46,537 bases of DNA from CAZSAA01 sp964604915 (lineage in GTDB: Bacteria > Patescibacteriota > Patescibacteriia > Patescibacteriales > UBA12465): the NCBI GenBank assembly GCA_964604915.1, contig CAZSAA010000002.1:1-46537 (forward strand). The letters are read 5' to 3'. Numbering within the stretch: the first letter of the stretch is position 1; each line of letters opens with the position of its first letter. The notes under the pieces are model-generated. The model was not told the DNA's origin. It saw only the letters and a program-made list of their open reading frames with translations, and ran no database searches. The translations under genes and the position numbers were made by a program. Shown here in pieces: positions 18,001-24,809 of this stretch.

Positions 18001-18340
18001 GATATACTTCTTGCTTGATAGACTGCCCCGTCTTCTTGTTTACCAACCTGGTCTTGACCCGGAGCGGGGATTCATAGGTGATATTCTTGTTGCGGCTCTC
18101 CACTTCGGAGAATTTAGGCTCATCGAGATAATAGTCGTCGAAATAGAGCTCAAGATCGCGTCCGATGAAATCGGTAACCGGGTTGATTTCCTCAAATAGT
18201 TCAGATAGCCCCTCATCAAGGAACCATTTATATGAATCTTTCTGGATTTCTATGAGATCTGGCAGCGGCATCACTTCGGTCGAATCGGAGAAAAACTTCC
18301 GCGCGGCTACCTTTTTGTCGATTTTTTGAGTTTTAGACAT
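15005..18340 (-). CDS. rpoB: DNA-directed RNA polymerase beta subunit
   Basis: The 1111-residue RNA polymerase beta subunit. The rifampicin-pocket region is readily recognised (SQLSQFMDQTNPLAELEHKR, then RLSAMGPGGLTRERAGFDVR), with the positions usually mutated to resistance in their sensitive-type state except Met where E. coli has Leu533. Also seen are THYGRICPIATPEGPNIGL, GRHGNKGV and the C-terminal clamp motif FGGQRFGEMEVWALEGYGA. The gene is not preceded by rplJ/rplL as in many bacteria. It stands behind a MurE-type gene with its own roughly 260-nt leader. Confidence 0.97.
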   Translation of the reverse strand: MSKTQKIDKKVAARKFFSDSTEVMPLPDLIEIQKDSYKWFLDEGLSELFEEINPVTDFIGRDLELYFDDYYLDEPKFSEVESRNKNITYESPLRVKTRLVNKKTGQSIKQEVYLGDFPLMTDNGTFIINGIERVVVSQLIRSAGVMFTAEFIKGKKCYGAKIIPNRGAWLEIESDSNKVLWVRIDRKRKVAVTSLLRAFGFPDDDSIRALFKDVDLVKNKDEQTFIDATLEKDIAKNEAEGLQEVYRRIRPGDLASVENAKQLISSMFFRFDRYDFGRVGRYKLNRRFDIDVPITKENRVLRPEDLVLIIKEVIRLNITKEPEDDIDHLGNRRIRAIGGLIQNRFRVGLARMERIIKDRMSTSDIASLNPNKLINARPVIGVVKEFFMSSQLSQFMDQTNPLAELEHKRRLSAMGPGGLTRERAGFDVRDVHTTHYGRICPIATPEGPNIGLVGHLASYARLNSYGFLEAPYRKVEHGKGGSRVTDEIIFLDAFEEEKYITADATIPLGEDGRFLVAKYEVRKHSEPSLEEVDRIDFVGVAANQIISIATSLIPFMEHNDGQRALMGTNMQRQAVPLIKSEAPIVGTGAEARAALDSGHIAIAKEDGEVVKLDAAEIEVAGKKGSIIYKLNKFVRSNSSTCINQHPIVDLGDKVKAGQILSDGPSIDEGELSLGRNVLVAFMTWEGYNYEDAIIISERLVKEDVYSSIHIENYTIDVRDTKLGPEVITNDIPNISEEKLKNLDEEGIIRVGAEVSSGDILVGKITPKGETTLSAEEKLLRAIFGEKAKDVRDSSLYLEHGEHGKVVDVKIFSREEGDKLAAGVLKSIQVSVANLRKIQVGDKMSGRHGNKGVISKVVPAEDMPYMEDGTPIDVILSPLGIISRMNLGQLLETHMGFAAKKLGYKVATPALNGLKEDIIRQELKRAGLPEDGKVSLFDGKTGEEYDHKITVGYKYVLKLNHMVEDKIHQRSIGPYSLITQQPLGGKAQFGGQRFGEMEVWALEGYGAAHTLQEMLTIKSDDVPGRSKAYEAIIKGEEIEKLNVPESFNVLIRELKGLGLNIELLGGDGQTASEVKTELDEEIEITEAKLGIEQPEIIAAVDENGGNTPSDEE

Positions 18341-18622
18341 AATCTTCTAGCCAAATTACCTTTCCCCCTCCCAGCTAAGGAGGGCTATGAATTATGGACA
18401 GTTAAAATTTTCAACAAAAAAATCTCAAACCTCAAAATTCGGGTTGAGTTCGGTTTTAGGTTTAGAGTTTAAATCTTTGTGTTCACGACTTTAAGTATAA
18501 ATTAAAGGTGAATTTTTGCTATCTACAACAAAAAAACGGGCAATAACATCTTCATTTGTTTCTCTGTTTCCGGCCGTTTTTCTTATAGTTTTCGAGTTGT
18601 ACCTTATATACTATTATTAATT
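18341..18622 (-). other. rpoBC leader region, non-coding, with several hairpins
   Basis: These 282 nt between the murE-type stop and rpoB hold no gene of normal length. In minus-strand order: an 8-bp stem AAAAACGG (18581-18574) / CCGTTTTT (18539-18532) with a 34-nt loop and seven T's; a possible 10-codon ORF (18555-18523) overlapping that 3' arm; an imperfect ~13-bp hairpin with two bulges built on CTC-AAACCT-AAAA around 18431-18474; and a 6-bp GC stem CCCTCC/GGAGGG (18384-18366) 25 nt before the rpoB ATG. It could be an attenuated leader, or simply the terminator of the murE operon. Confidence 0.6.
18532..18581 (-). terminator. Terminator or attenuator hairpin in the rpoB leader
   Basis: AAAAACGG pairs with CCGTTTTT across a 34-nt loop and runs into TTTTTTT. 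The stem is 8 bp, extended by a C-C mismatch and weak pairs. It lies downstream of both the murE-type stop and the predicted rpoB promoter, so it can either end the ftsK-murE transcript or attenuate rpoB. Confidence 0.5.
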
Positions 18623-18636
18623 TCAACTTTTGTCAA
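18608..18636 (-). promoter_or_regulatory. Predicted rpoBC promoter inside the 3' end of the murE-type gene
   Basis: TTGACA (complement of 18631-18636), 17-nt spacer, TAGTAT (complement of 18608-18613). The consensus -35 is made by the last codons of the upstream gene (ATT GAC AAA). Transcription would start near 18601, giving a leader of about 260 nt. Confidence 0.65.
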
Positions 18637-20062
18637 TACACAGTTTGTCCACAATTTCCTCCTTAAGCACGAGCCGATCATCCCAGGGGATTTTCTGGCC
18701 GTTTTGGATACAGATAAACTGCTCAGACCCCTTGCCGGTGAGCAGGAGCAGATCGCCTGGCGCGGCTAGTCCGACCGCCTGCTTAATCGCTTCCCGCCTA
18801 TCTAAGAACTTAAAGAGATTCTTCCCTTCTTCCTTGCCAGCCTGGATGGCGCCGATTACCACTTCTTCGATAATCTGAGCCGGATTATCATCATACGGAT
18901 CTTCATTGGTCACTATGACAATATCAGCCTTTTCTCCAGCTATCCTCCCCAGTATTGGCCGCCGCGCTCGGTCACGGCCGCCGCCGCAAGAACCGAGAAC
19001 GTGAATGATTCTCTTCTTCCGGAACATCGAGATTACTTCATATAGCTTGGACAACGCACCGGGCTCGAACGCGTAATCAACTACGGCGGTAAAGTCCTGG
19101 CCGACGTCAATCTTTTCCATCTTGCCAGACAGGGTCCTGACTCTCTCGAGCGAAGACTTTATCTTCGGCAACGGGATGTCCTGACTGAGTGCGCAGACTG
19201 CGGCCGCGGCCGCGTTCTGGGCATTGAAGCCCCCTAGCAATTTCAAATATATGCGTTCATCCTCAAGATTGAAACTAGTGCCGCTATCGTTCGCTTCGAT
19301 GTCGCCGAAGCGCACTACCCTCAAGCCTTTTATCCTCGATACGTCGCCATTTTGAGCTAGGTCTTCTAGCCTAAGATTATCATGAGAGGAATAGGCGAAC
19401 TTGACCTCGGACCAAAAATTCAAAAAATATGGCGCTTCCTGGTCATCACCATTAGCGATTATAGTCTTTTTCACGCGCACTAGATCAAGTTTCCTTAATT
19501 CGGAAGAAGGAGCGACGATGAAATGATTATCATCCCGATATTTGGTCCGACATCGCTTGAGATGGGCAAATAAGGCGCCTTTAGCTTCCCTATATTTTTC
19601 ATAGCTGCCATGCGCCTCGATATGTTCCGGCGCCAAATTAGTAAACAGGATGATGTCGTAATTTATGAAACGATGGCGGAACTGTTTGACGCCTTCGGAG
19701 GTCGTCTCGACGATGGCATACTGGCAACGGTTACGGACGAGAGAACGCAGGAACTTCTGATTGAAAAATCCGCCGACCATCGTCATCTTCTTGTCATTGA
19801 GCCATTCGCTATCACCATCGCCAAACATCGCGGTGGAGCTAAACCCCGCCTTATAGCCCGCCCCGGCTAAAGCTTTGGCAACCATATAGACGGTGGAGGT
19901 CTTACCGGAAGTACCAGTGACCCCGATTACGATCAGCTTATTGGACGGAAAACGATATATGAAAGCCGCCAACCAAGCTAACACGAAATGGTATGCCGGC
20001 TGCAAGGCGAAAAAAAGCTTCTTAGGAAATATCTTCTTTATCATCACTAAAGTCTTAGACAT
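18623..20062 (-). CDS. murE: Mur ligase, UDP-N-acetylmuramyl-tripeptide synthetase type (MurE-like)
   Basis: Adds the third amino acid to UDP-MurNAc-dipeptide in the cytoplasm, using ATP. The P-loop TGTSGKTS (residues 49-56), TTSEGVKQFRHRF, TNLAPEHIEAHGSY and GSCGGGRDRARRPILG are MurE-like. At the amino-acid selecting site it reads TNEDPYDDNP, not the DNPR of diaminopimelate-adding enzymes, so the residue added is not predictable. The N-terminus (1 to about 40) is hydrophobic and short compared with canonical MurE, lacking most of the usual first domain. The ATG at 20062 was preferred; an in-frame TTG at 20080 would add six residues right after the ftsK stop. The gene ends inside the predicted rpoB promoter. 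Confidence 0.88.
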   Translation of the reverse strand: MSKTLVMIKKIFPKKLFFALQPAYHFVLAWLAAFIYRFPSNKLIVIGVTGTSGKTSTVYMVAKALAGAGYKAGFSSTAMFGDGDSEWLNDKKMTMVGGFFNQKFLRSLVRNRCQYAIVETTSEGVKQFRHRFINYDIILFTNLAPEHIEAHGSYEKYREAKGALFAHLKRCRTKYRDDNHFIVAPSSELRKLDLVRVKKTIIANGDDQEAPYFLNFWSEVKFAYSSHDNLRLEDLAQNGDVSRIKGLRVVRFGDIEANDSGTSFNLEDERIYLKLLGGFNAQNAAAAAVCALSQDIPLPKIKSSLERVRTLSGKMEKIDVGQDFTAVVDYAFEPGALSKLYEVISMFRKKRIIHVLGSCGGGRDRARRPILGRIAGEKADIVIVTNEDPYDDNPAQIIEEVVIGAIQAGKEEGKNLFKFLDRREAIKQAVGLAAPGDLLLLTGKGSEQFICIQNGQKIPWDDRLVLKEEIVDKLCIDKS

Positions 20063-20080
20063 ATAGGTACGGATTGGCAA

Positions 20081-22573
20081 TTAGCGGGAAAAGAACATCT
20101 CGTCCTCGTCCTCATCGGAGAAAACGCGCGGCTTGCCAGGTTCAACCTTCTTCTCTGGTTCCCTTGCGTCCTCATCCTCTCTCTTTATCTCCTCCAATAT
20201 CTCATCTTCATCCTGGACGATATCTTGTTCATCCTCTTCCGTCTCCTCAACTGCCTCGACTATCTCCTCTTCAAAAGGAGTGGACTCCAAGACTAATCCC
20301 TCGCCCGGATCTTCGTCGAGATAGGAATCGGGCACCATCGCCTCCTCCCGCTTATGCATCGGCATGGAACTAGGCCCGGCTGCTTCATATTGCTCCCTGC
20401 TTATTATCACATCCCTAGGTTTCGATCCGTTAGCCGGGCTGATCACACCAGCATCTTCCAGCATATCGAGGATCTTGGCGGCGCGGCCATAGCCGATACT
20501 GAGCCGCCGCTGCAACATGGAAGTCGAAGCTTTTCCCGCCTTCACGATTATATCCTTAGCCTCTTCGAATAGCTCGTCCTCATCGCCGTGTACGCCATCA
20601 AGGCCGACACCAGCGACTCCGCCCACTCTCTGGCGGTCGGTAACGCCCTCAAGATAGTCGGCCGTACCGCTCTTTTCCTTGATATAATTTATAACATCCT
20701 TTATCTCATCGTCGCTGACATAGGCGCCTTGGATGCGCTTGGGTTTGGCCAGTTCCGCGGTAGAAAGGAGCATGTCTCCTTGACCTAGCAATTTCTCTGC
20801 CCCAGAAGAATCGAGAATGGTCTTGGAATCGACCAGCGAGGCGACCGCGAAAGCGATACGCGCGGGGATGTTAGCCTTGATGAGTCCAGTAATGACATCG
20901 ACGCTCGGACGCTGGGTAGCGAGGATAAGGTGGATACCGACGGCGCGCGACATCTGGGCTAAACGGATGATAGCCGCTTCCATCTCCTTGCCGGCAGTCA
21001 TCATAAAATCCGCTAATTCATCGATGATAAATATTATGAAAGGTATCTTCTCGCCCGAATCAGCATTATATGCCTGGATATTCTTCTTACCTGATTTGTT
21101 AAGCAGGTCATAGCGGCGATCCATTTCATTTAGGCACCATTTAAGAGCGTTGATAGTCTTAGAAACTTCAGTGATGACCGGGGTAAGGAGGTGAGGTATA
21201 CCGTTATAGGCCGGCAATTCGACGCGCTTGGGGTCAACCATGATAAAACGCAGATTATCTGGGTTATTCTGATACAGCAAGCTAACGATTATAGTGTTGA
21301 GACAGACGGATTTGCCCGAATTGGTAGCGCCCGCTACGAGCAAATGAGGCATGCGGGTGATATCATACATCCAAGCAGCGCCCGCTACGTCCTTACCCAG
21401 GGCGATCATCAGGTTATTCTTCCTGGTCTTGAAAACTGGATCTTCAAGCACGTCGCGCAATCCTACGATAGCTTTAGTCTTGTTAGGGACTTCGACGCCA
21501 ACCAGTGATTTGCCAGGAATCGGCGCTTCGATACGGATAGGATGTGCCGCTAACGCTAAGGACAAGTCATTATTAAGAGTGGTGATGCGGGAAACCTTAA
21601 CGCCCTCTGCCGGCTTGAAGGTATATTGGGTGACAGTGGGGCCGACCTTGGTCTCGCCCATATCGACATCGATGCCGAAATTTTCTAAGGTCTTCTTGAT
21701 CTTGGCGGTATTTAGATCCGTGTCGCCGCCGACCGCCTCGCCGGTATGCGCCTGGAGTAATTCTATAGGCAAGTCGATCTTGATACTGTTCTTAGGCCAG
21801 CTTATCTTCTCCTGTTTAGCCGGCTTATCCGCCTTGCGACGCACCTCGGACAGAGTATCTTCCTTTTTGCTCTCCTCTAGGTCGGCAATCGCCTTGGCCG
21901 TCCAAGTTTCTATCGCGTCCTCCCCGGGCTCTTCTGTGGCCATCGCCCGAACGTCTTCTCCGGTTGACTCCTTGACGGCTGAAGAGAACAAGGTGCGGAA
22001 GAATTCCGATCCGATCGCCGCTATCTTACCAAAAATGCTTTCCCGGCCAATTATCTTGGATAGCGAAGTGTTAAACACTAGGACCAGTGAGACTAGAAAG
22101 ATGCTCAGGAGTGCAATCACACCGCCCCAGAAGCCCAAGATATAGATGGTGCCTTGGCTGAGATAATAGCCGATATAGCCGCCCCCTACACCGTCCCTGA
22201 CAGCTGCCAACCAATCAGCTTGCCTGATAAAGAAATGGAAAAGCGTCTGGTATGACAGAAAAAGCAAGGAGATACCGACATAGTCGCTCTTCTTGACCTC
22301 TATGGTTCGTTCCTTGACGATCAATATGCCCCAAAACAGGAAGATAAGGGGGACTAGCCATTTACCAAAGCCGAAAATCAGGCTCAACCATTTAGAAATA
22401 AATACCCCCATCTGGCCAGATAGGTTAAAAAGGCCCAGCAAACTAATGAAACCGAAGGCAAATATCAATACCAGCCCGATGCTTCGCTTAGCTTGATCGT
22501 CCAGCTCAAAGCCTGGCACGGACAGGTAGTTTTGATTGTCTTTCTTCTTTCTTCTTTTGGCCATATTAGACAT
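20081..22573 (-). CDS. ftsK: DNA translocase FtsK
   Basis: Membrane-anchored hexameric motor that pumps chromosome ends through the division septum. The 830 residues show hydrophobic segments between about 33 and 167 (about four TM), a short linker, the motor with Walker A GATNSGKS (415-422) and Walker B IIFIIDELAD (513-522), and a winged-helix gamma domain at about 665-725 with SMLQRRLSIGYGRAAKILD. Beyond gamma there is an unusual 97-residue tail (734-830) of which 38 residues are Asp or Glu. The first ATG (22573) overlaps a TATAAT box; the ATG at residue 4 (22564) is the alternative start. It follows the kinase-like gene by 28 nt. Confidence 0.95.
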   Translation of the reverse strand: MSNMAKRRKKKDNQNYLSVPGFELDDQAKRSIGLVLIFAFGFISLLGLFNLSGQMGVFISKWLSLIFGFGKWLVPLIFLFWGILIVKERTIEVKKSDYVGISLLFLSYQTLFHFFIRQADWLAAVRDGVGGGYIGYYLSQGTIYILGFWGGVIALLSIFLVSLVLVFNTSLSKIIGRESIFGKIAAIGSEFFRTLFSSAVKESTGEDVRAMATEEPGEDAIETWTAKAIADLEESKKEDTLSEVRRKADKPAKQEKISWPKNSIKIDLPIELLQAHTGEAVGGDTDLNTAKIKKTLENFGIDVDMGETKVGPTVTQYTFKPAEGVKVSRITTLNNDLSLALAAHPIRIEAPIPGKSLVGVEVPNKTKAIVGLRDVLEDPVFKTRKNNLMIALGKDVAGAAWMYDITRMPHLLVAGATNSGKSVCLNTIIVSLLYQNNPDNLRFIMVDPKRVELPAYNGIPHLLTPVITEVSKTINALKWCLNEMDRRYDLLNKSGKKNIQAYNADSGEKIPFIIFIIDELADFMMTAGKEMEAAIIRLAQMSRAVGIHLILATQRPSVDVITGLIKANIPARIAFAVASLVDSKTILDSSGAEKLLGQGDMLLSTAELAKPKRIQGAYVSDDEIKDVINYIKEKSGTADYLEGVTDRQRVGGVAGVGLDGVHGDEDELFEEAKDIIVKAGKASTSMLQRRLSIGYGRAAKILDMLEDAGVISPANGSKPRDVIISREQYEAAGPSSMPMHKREEAMVPDSYLDEDPGEGLVLESTPFEEEIVEAVEETEEDEQDIVQDEDEILEEIKREDEDAREPEKKVEPGKPRVFSDEDEDEMFFSR

Positions 22574-22582
22574 TATAGCAAG
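22572..22582 (-). promoter_or_regulatory. Extended -10 promoter element before ftsK
   Basis: TTGCTATAAT on the minus strand (TATAAT is the complement of 22572-22577), with a weak -35 (TTCAAG) 17 nt upstream. It lies 7 nt before the second in-frame ATG of ftsK, so a transcript from here would be nearly leaderless. Confidence 0.45.
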
Positions 22583-22601
22583 AGACTGGCTAAACTTGAA
22601 A

Positions 22602-23642
22602 TCAGTCCTGCGCTCGAAAATCGGGAGATTCGATATTCTTTTCTAAATATCCCAGCATTTCTATCGCTTTTTCCGGTGTAGGCTCGTACTTCAGGAGCCA
22701 AAATATCACCGTTCGAAGCGAGGTCCAGTTATAATAGAGGTTGATCCTAGCCTGGACTTCACCATCTAAGGAAAGGCCGGCGGCTTCCAAATAGGTATTT
22801 AAGAAAACATACTTGAATTCTTTAGGCGATACCTCATCCTGCGCCTTCGCCCTTATCTTATGCCCCAGCTGCTGGAGGAAAGTGCCGACATCGCGGAAAC
22901 GGTCAGACAGGGAAAAATCCGTAAAATCTATCAGCCCTACCTTATGCGCTCCGGCATGGATGACGTTTTCCATGTGGGCATCACCATGAATGATTGACAG
23001 TTCGATGGAGGGCCGGCGCGCTTCTTCCTCATCAATGAAGATACTATAGAGACGGGCGATGCGATCGGATAGCTCGTTGCCATATCTTTCCCTCACTTCA
23101 CGCACCGAATGCTCTACTCCAGGGATTACCGTCCTTATCATCGCATTATCAGGATTGAATTCGAAGGAATCCCTCTGCGGCAAATCGTGCAGACGCGCGA
23201 ATAAGTGGGCGCTCTTGCCGACCAGGTCCTTGACCGTATCCATCTGCCCGTCCTTGATAAAACGCAAGAGATTATCGCCCTCGAGGGCGCGATAGAAATT
23301 GGCGTTGAAATGCGGATCGAAGAACAGAGGTCGAGGAATAAGGAAATCATCATTACCGAAGCCATTGTCCCAAAGGTATCGCATACACTTATAGGCCACT
23401 TCTCTCGGCTCATTGCTGTGCGCCGAACAGACGACGGGCAGCCATATCTCCTCTTCGTTCCGGCCGATAGCCCGGATATCGAAACCAATCACCACGTGAT
23501 ACGTTTCGGACCAGACCATCTTCTTATACGTCTTGATAGACACCTCGGAAATCCGCTCTATCTGAGGATAAATAGGCAGAAGCTTCTCTTCCAGATACTT
23601 GACGACGAAATCCCGGTCAAGCAGGGATAATATTTTATTCAT
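22602..23642 (-). CDS. Aminoglycoside-phosphotransferase-fold (APH) small-molecule kinase
   Basis: The 346-residue protein has the APH/choline-kinase catalytic loop IIHGDAHMEN (217-226) and the metal-binding IDFTDFS (238-244), so ATP-dependent phosphorylation of a small hydroxylated substrate is likely. The N-terminal lobe has few recognisable marks. It follows the GH57-type and glycogen synthase genes with 6 nt spacing in the same operon. That makes a sugar substrate more plausible than an antibiotic, because maltokinases share this fold. Nothing in the sequence proves the substrate, and it should not be called a resistance gene. Confidence 0.8.
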   Translation of the reverse strand: MNKILSLLDRDFVVKYLEEKLLPIYPQIERISEVSIKTYKKMVWSETYHVVIGFDIRAIGRNEEEIWLPVVCSAHSNEPREVAYKCMRYLWDNGFGNDDFLIPRPLFFDPHFNANFYRALEGDNLLRFIKDGQMDTVKDLVGKSAHLFARLHDLPQRDSFEFNPDNAMIRTVIPGVEHSVREVRERYGNELSDRIARLYSIFIDEEEARRPSIELSIIHGDAHMENVIHAGAHKVGLIDFTDFSLSDRFRDVGTFLQQLGHKIRAKAQDEVSPKEFKYVFLNTYLEAAGLSLDGEVQARINLYYNWTSLRTVIFWLLKYEPTPEKAIEMLGYLEKNIESPDFRAQD

Positions 23643-23648
23643 ATTCGA

Positions 23649-24809
23649 TCAATGTCTTGCTTCTTGCCTCTCCCAATGAGCAAGCCACAGTTCTTTTCTT
23701 ATCGAGGCGCTTAATTCTTCCGCCTTTTTCTTTATAATAACGCTATCTTTGTCACCTATCGCCCTTATCGACCTTACCAAGTCGTTAAGGCCTCGTTCCA
23801 CTTCGTCCGGACTCCAAGCGATTGATCCGAAATGGCGAGAAAAATCATGGCCGCTCGCCCACCAAAACATGCAGCTGGCTAGCCCTCTAGACAAGTGCCA
23901 GAGGGACGCACCATAATTATCGTCTTTCTCAAAGCGTTCCAGGGCAAACTGAGCCAAATCCGCCAGTTCCCAAAGCTTCTTCTGAATATTATTATCCTTT
24001 CCTTGCCAAATAGCAAAAGCCTCTCCTCGGGATAGCTCTTCTTCGCTCGATTCCCAGGTGGAAGCGCGCAGAGCAACGCTCCGGCGATGGATAGGGGCTT
24101 CGGCTAACTCGGAGAACAGGGCGAACTTCAGATTATCTACCGAAGCCAGCGCTGCCAGATTGCCAGAAATATCACGATGGCGCAAACCGTATAACTCGGC
24201 ATCGTTAGCGGTAATAATAAGCTCACCGCCGATGCTACCTAATTTAGATTTCTTGACCACGTAATCTGGTACGTAGCGGTTGGAAGCGCGACGGCTACGA
24301 ACGATAACCTTCATCCCCGTCTCCTTATCAATATATACCCCTGAGCCCAAACGCTTCCCATCTATCGCCAGCTCATCCAATATTAAATACTGATAGCCCA
24401 TATCCTTCACTAGCTTCCCGATTGCTGGGCTATAGCCCATTTCCGGGCAAAAGAATCCAACCGGCTTAGCGACACCCAGGTATGATCGCAAGATATCTTC
24501 CTGTACGACTATCTGGCGCCGAGCTTCCTTAAGAGATATGAGCGGCAAAAGGGGATGGAAGGCCGCCGATCCTACCAGTTCTATCTGTCCCCGCTTGGCC
24601 AACCGGCGCACTCCGTCGAGAACGTCCTGAGCCCCCAATTCGGCCAGACGCTCGATAAGGCAACCGGAAATATTCCAAGTCATCCTTATCTCCGGATGCT
24701 TAGTCAAAACGTCGGCTAAGAAGCGATAGCTCGCGTCAGCCGCTTCATTGATGAAGATGGCCTCGCTGTTGGCCGGCTGATACCAATGGAGGAAGGCGGC
24801 CCAAGTCAT
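23649..24809 (-). CDS. Glycoside hydrolase family 57-type alpha-glucan-acting enzyme
   Basis: GH57 enzymes hydrolyse or transfer alpha-1,4/1,6-glucan chains. Seen are HWYQP at 8-12 (family HQP region), HPLLP at 85-89, PEMGYSP at 122-128 with the probable nucleophile Glu123, and TANDAELYG at 200-208 with the probable acid Asp203. The 386-residue length covers the catalytic (beta/alpha)7 barrel plus a helical C-terminal part. It overlaps glgA by 4 nt (ATGA), tying it to alpha-glucan synthesis or turnover. Amylase, branching and 4-alpha-glucanotransferase activities all occur in the family, and the exact one is undecided. Confidence 0.82.
   Translation of the reverse strand: MTWAAFLHWYQPANSEAIFINEAADASYRFLADVLTKHPEIRMTWNISGCLIERLAELGAQDVLDGVRRLAKRGQIELVGSAAFHPLLPLISLKEARRQIVVQEDILRSYLGVAKPVGFFCPEMGYSPAIGKLVKDMGYQYLILDELAIDGKRLGSGVYIDKETGMKVIVRSRRASNRYVPDYVVKKSKLGSIGGELIITANDAELYGLRHRDISGNLAALASVDNLKFALFSELAEAPIHRRSVALRASTWESSEEELSRGEAFAIWQGKDNNIQKKLWELADLAQFALERFEKDDNYGASLWHLSRGLASCMFWWASGHDFSRHFGSIAWSPDEVERGLNDLVRSIRAIGDKDSVIIKKKAEELSASIRKELWLAHWERQEARH

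Noticed and set aside
18494..18499. Second rpoB promoter at the TATACT on the minus strand
   Set aside because: The -10 is good, but at 17 nt the upstream hexamer is ATAGCA, and no extended -10 is present; kept only as a possibility.
21351..22145. 264-codon ORF on the + strand inside ftsK
   Set aside because: Antisense shadow of ftsK; its composition is skewed and no family is recognisable.
22602..23642. Antibiotic (aminoglycoside) resistance gene
   Set aside because: Only the general APH-fold kinase motifs are present; the neighbours are glucan-metabolism genes and nothing supports aminoglycosides as substrate.
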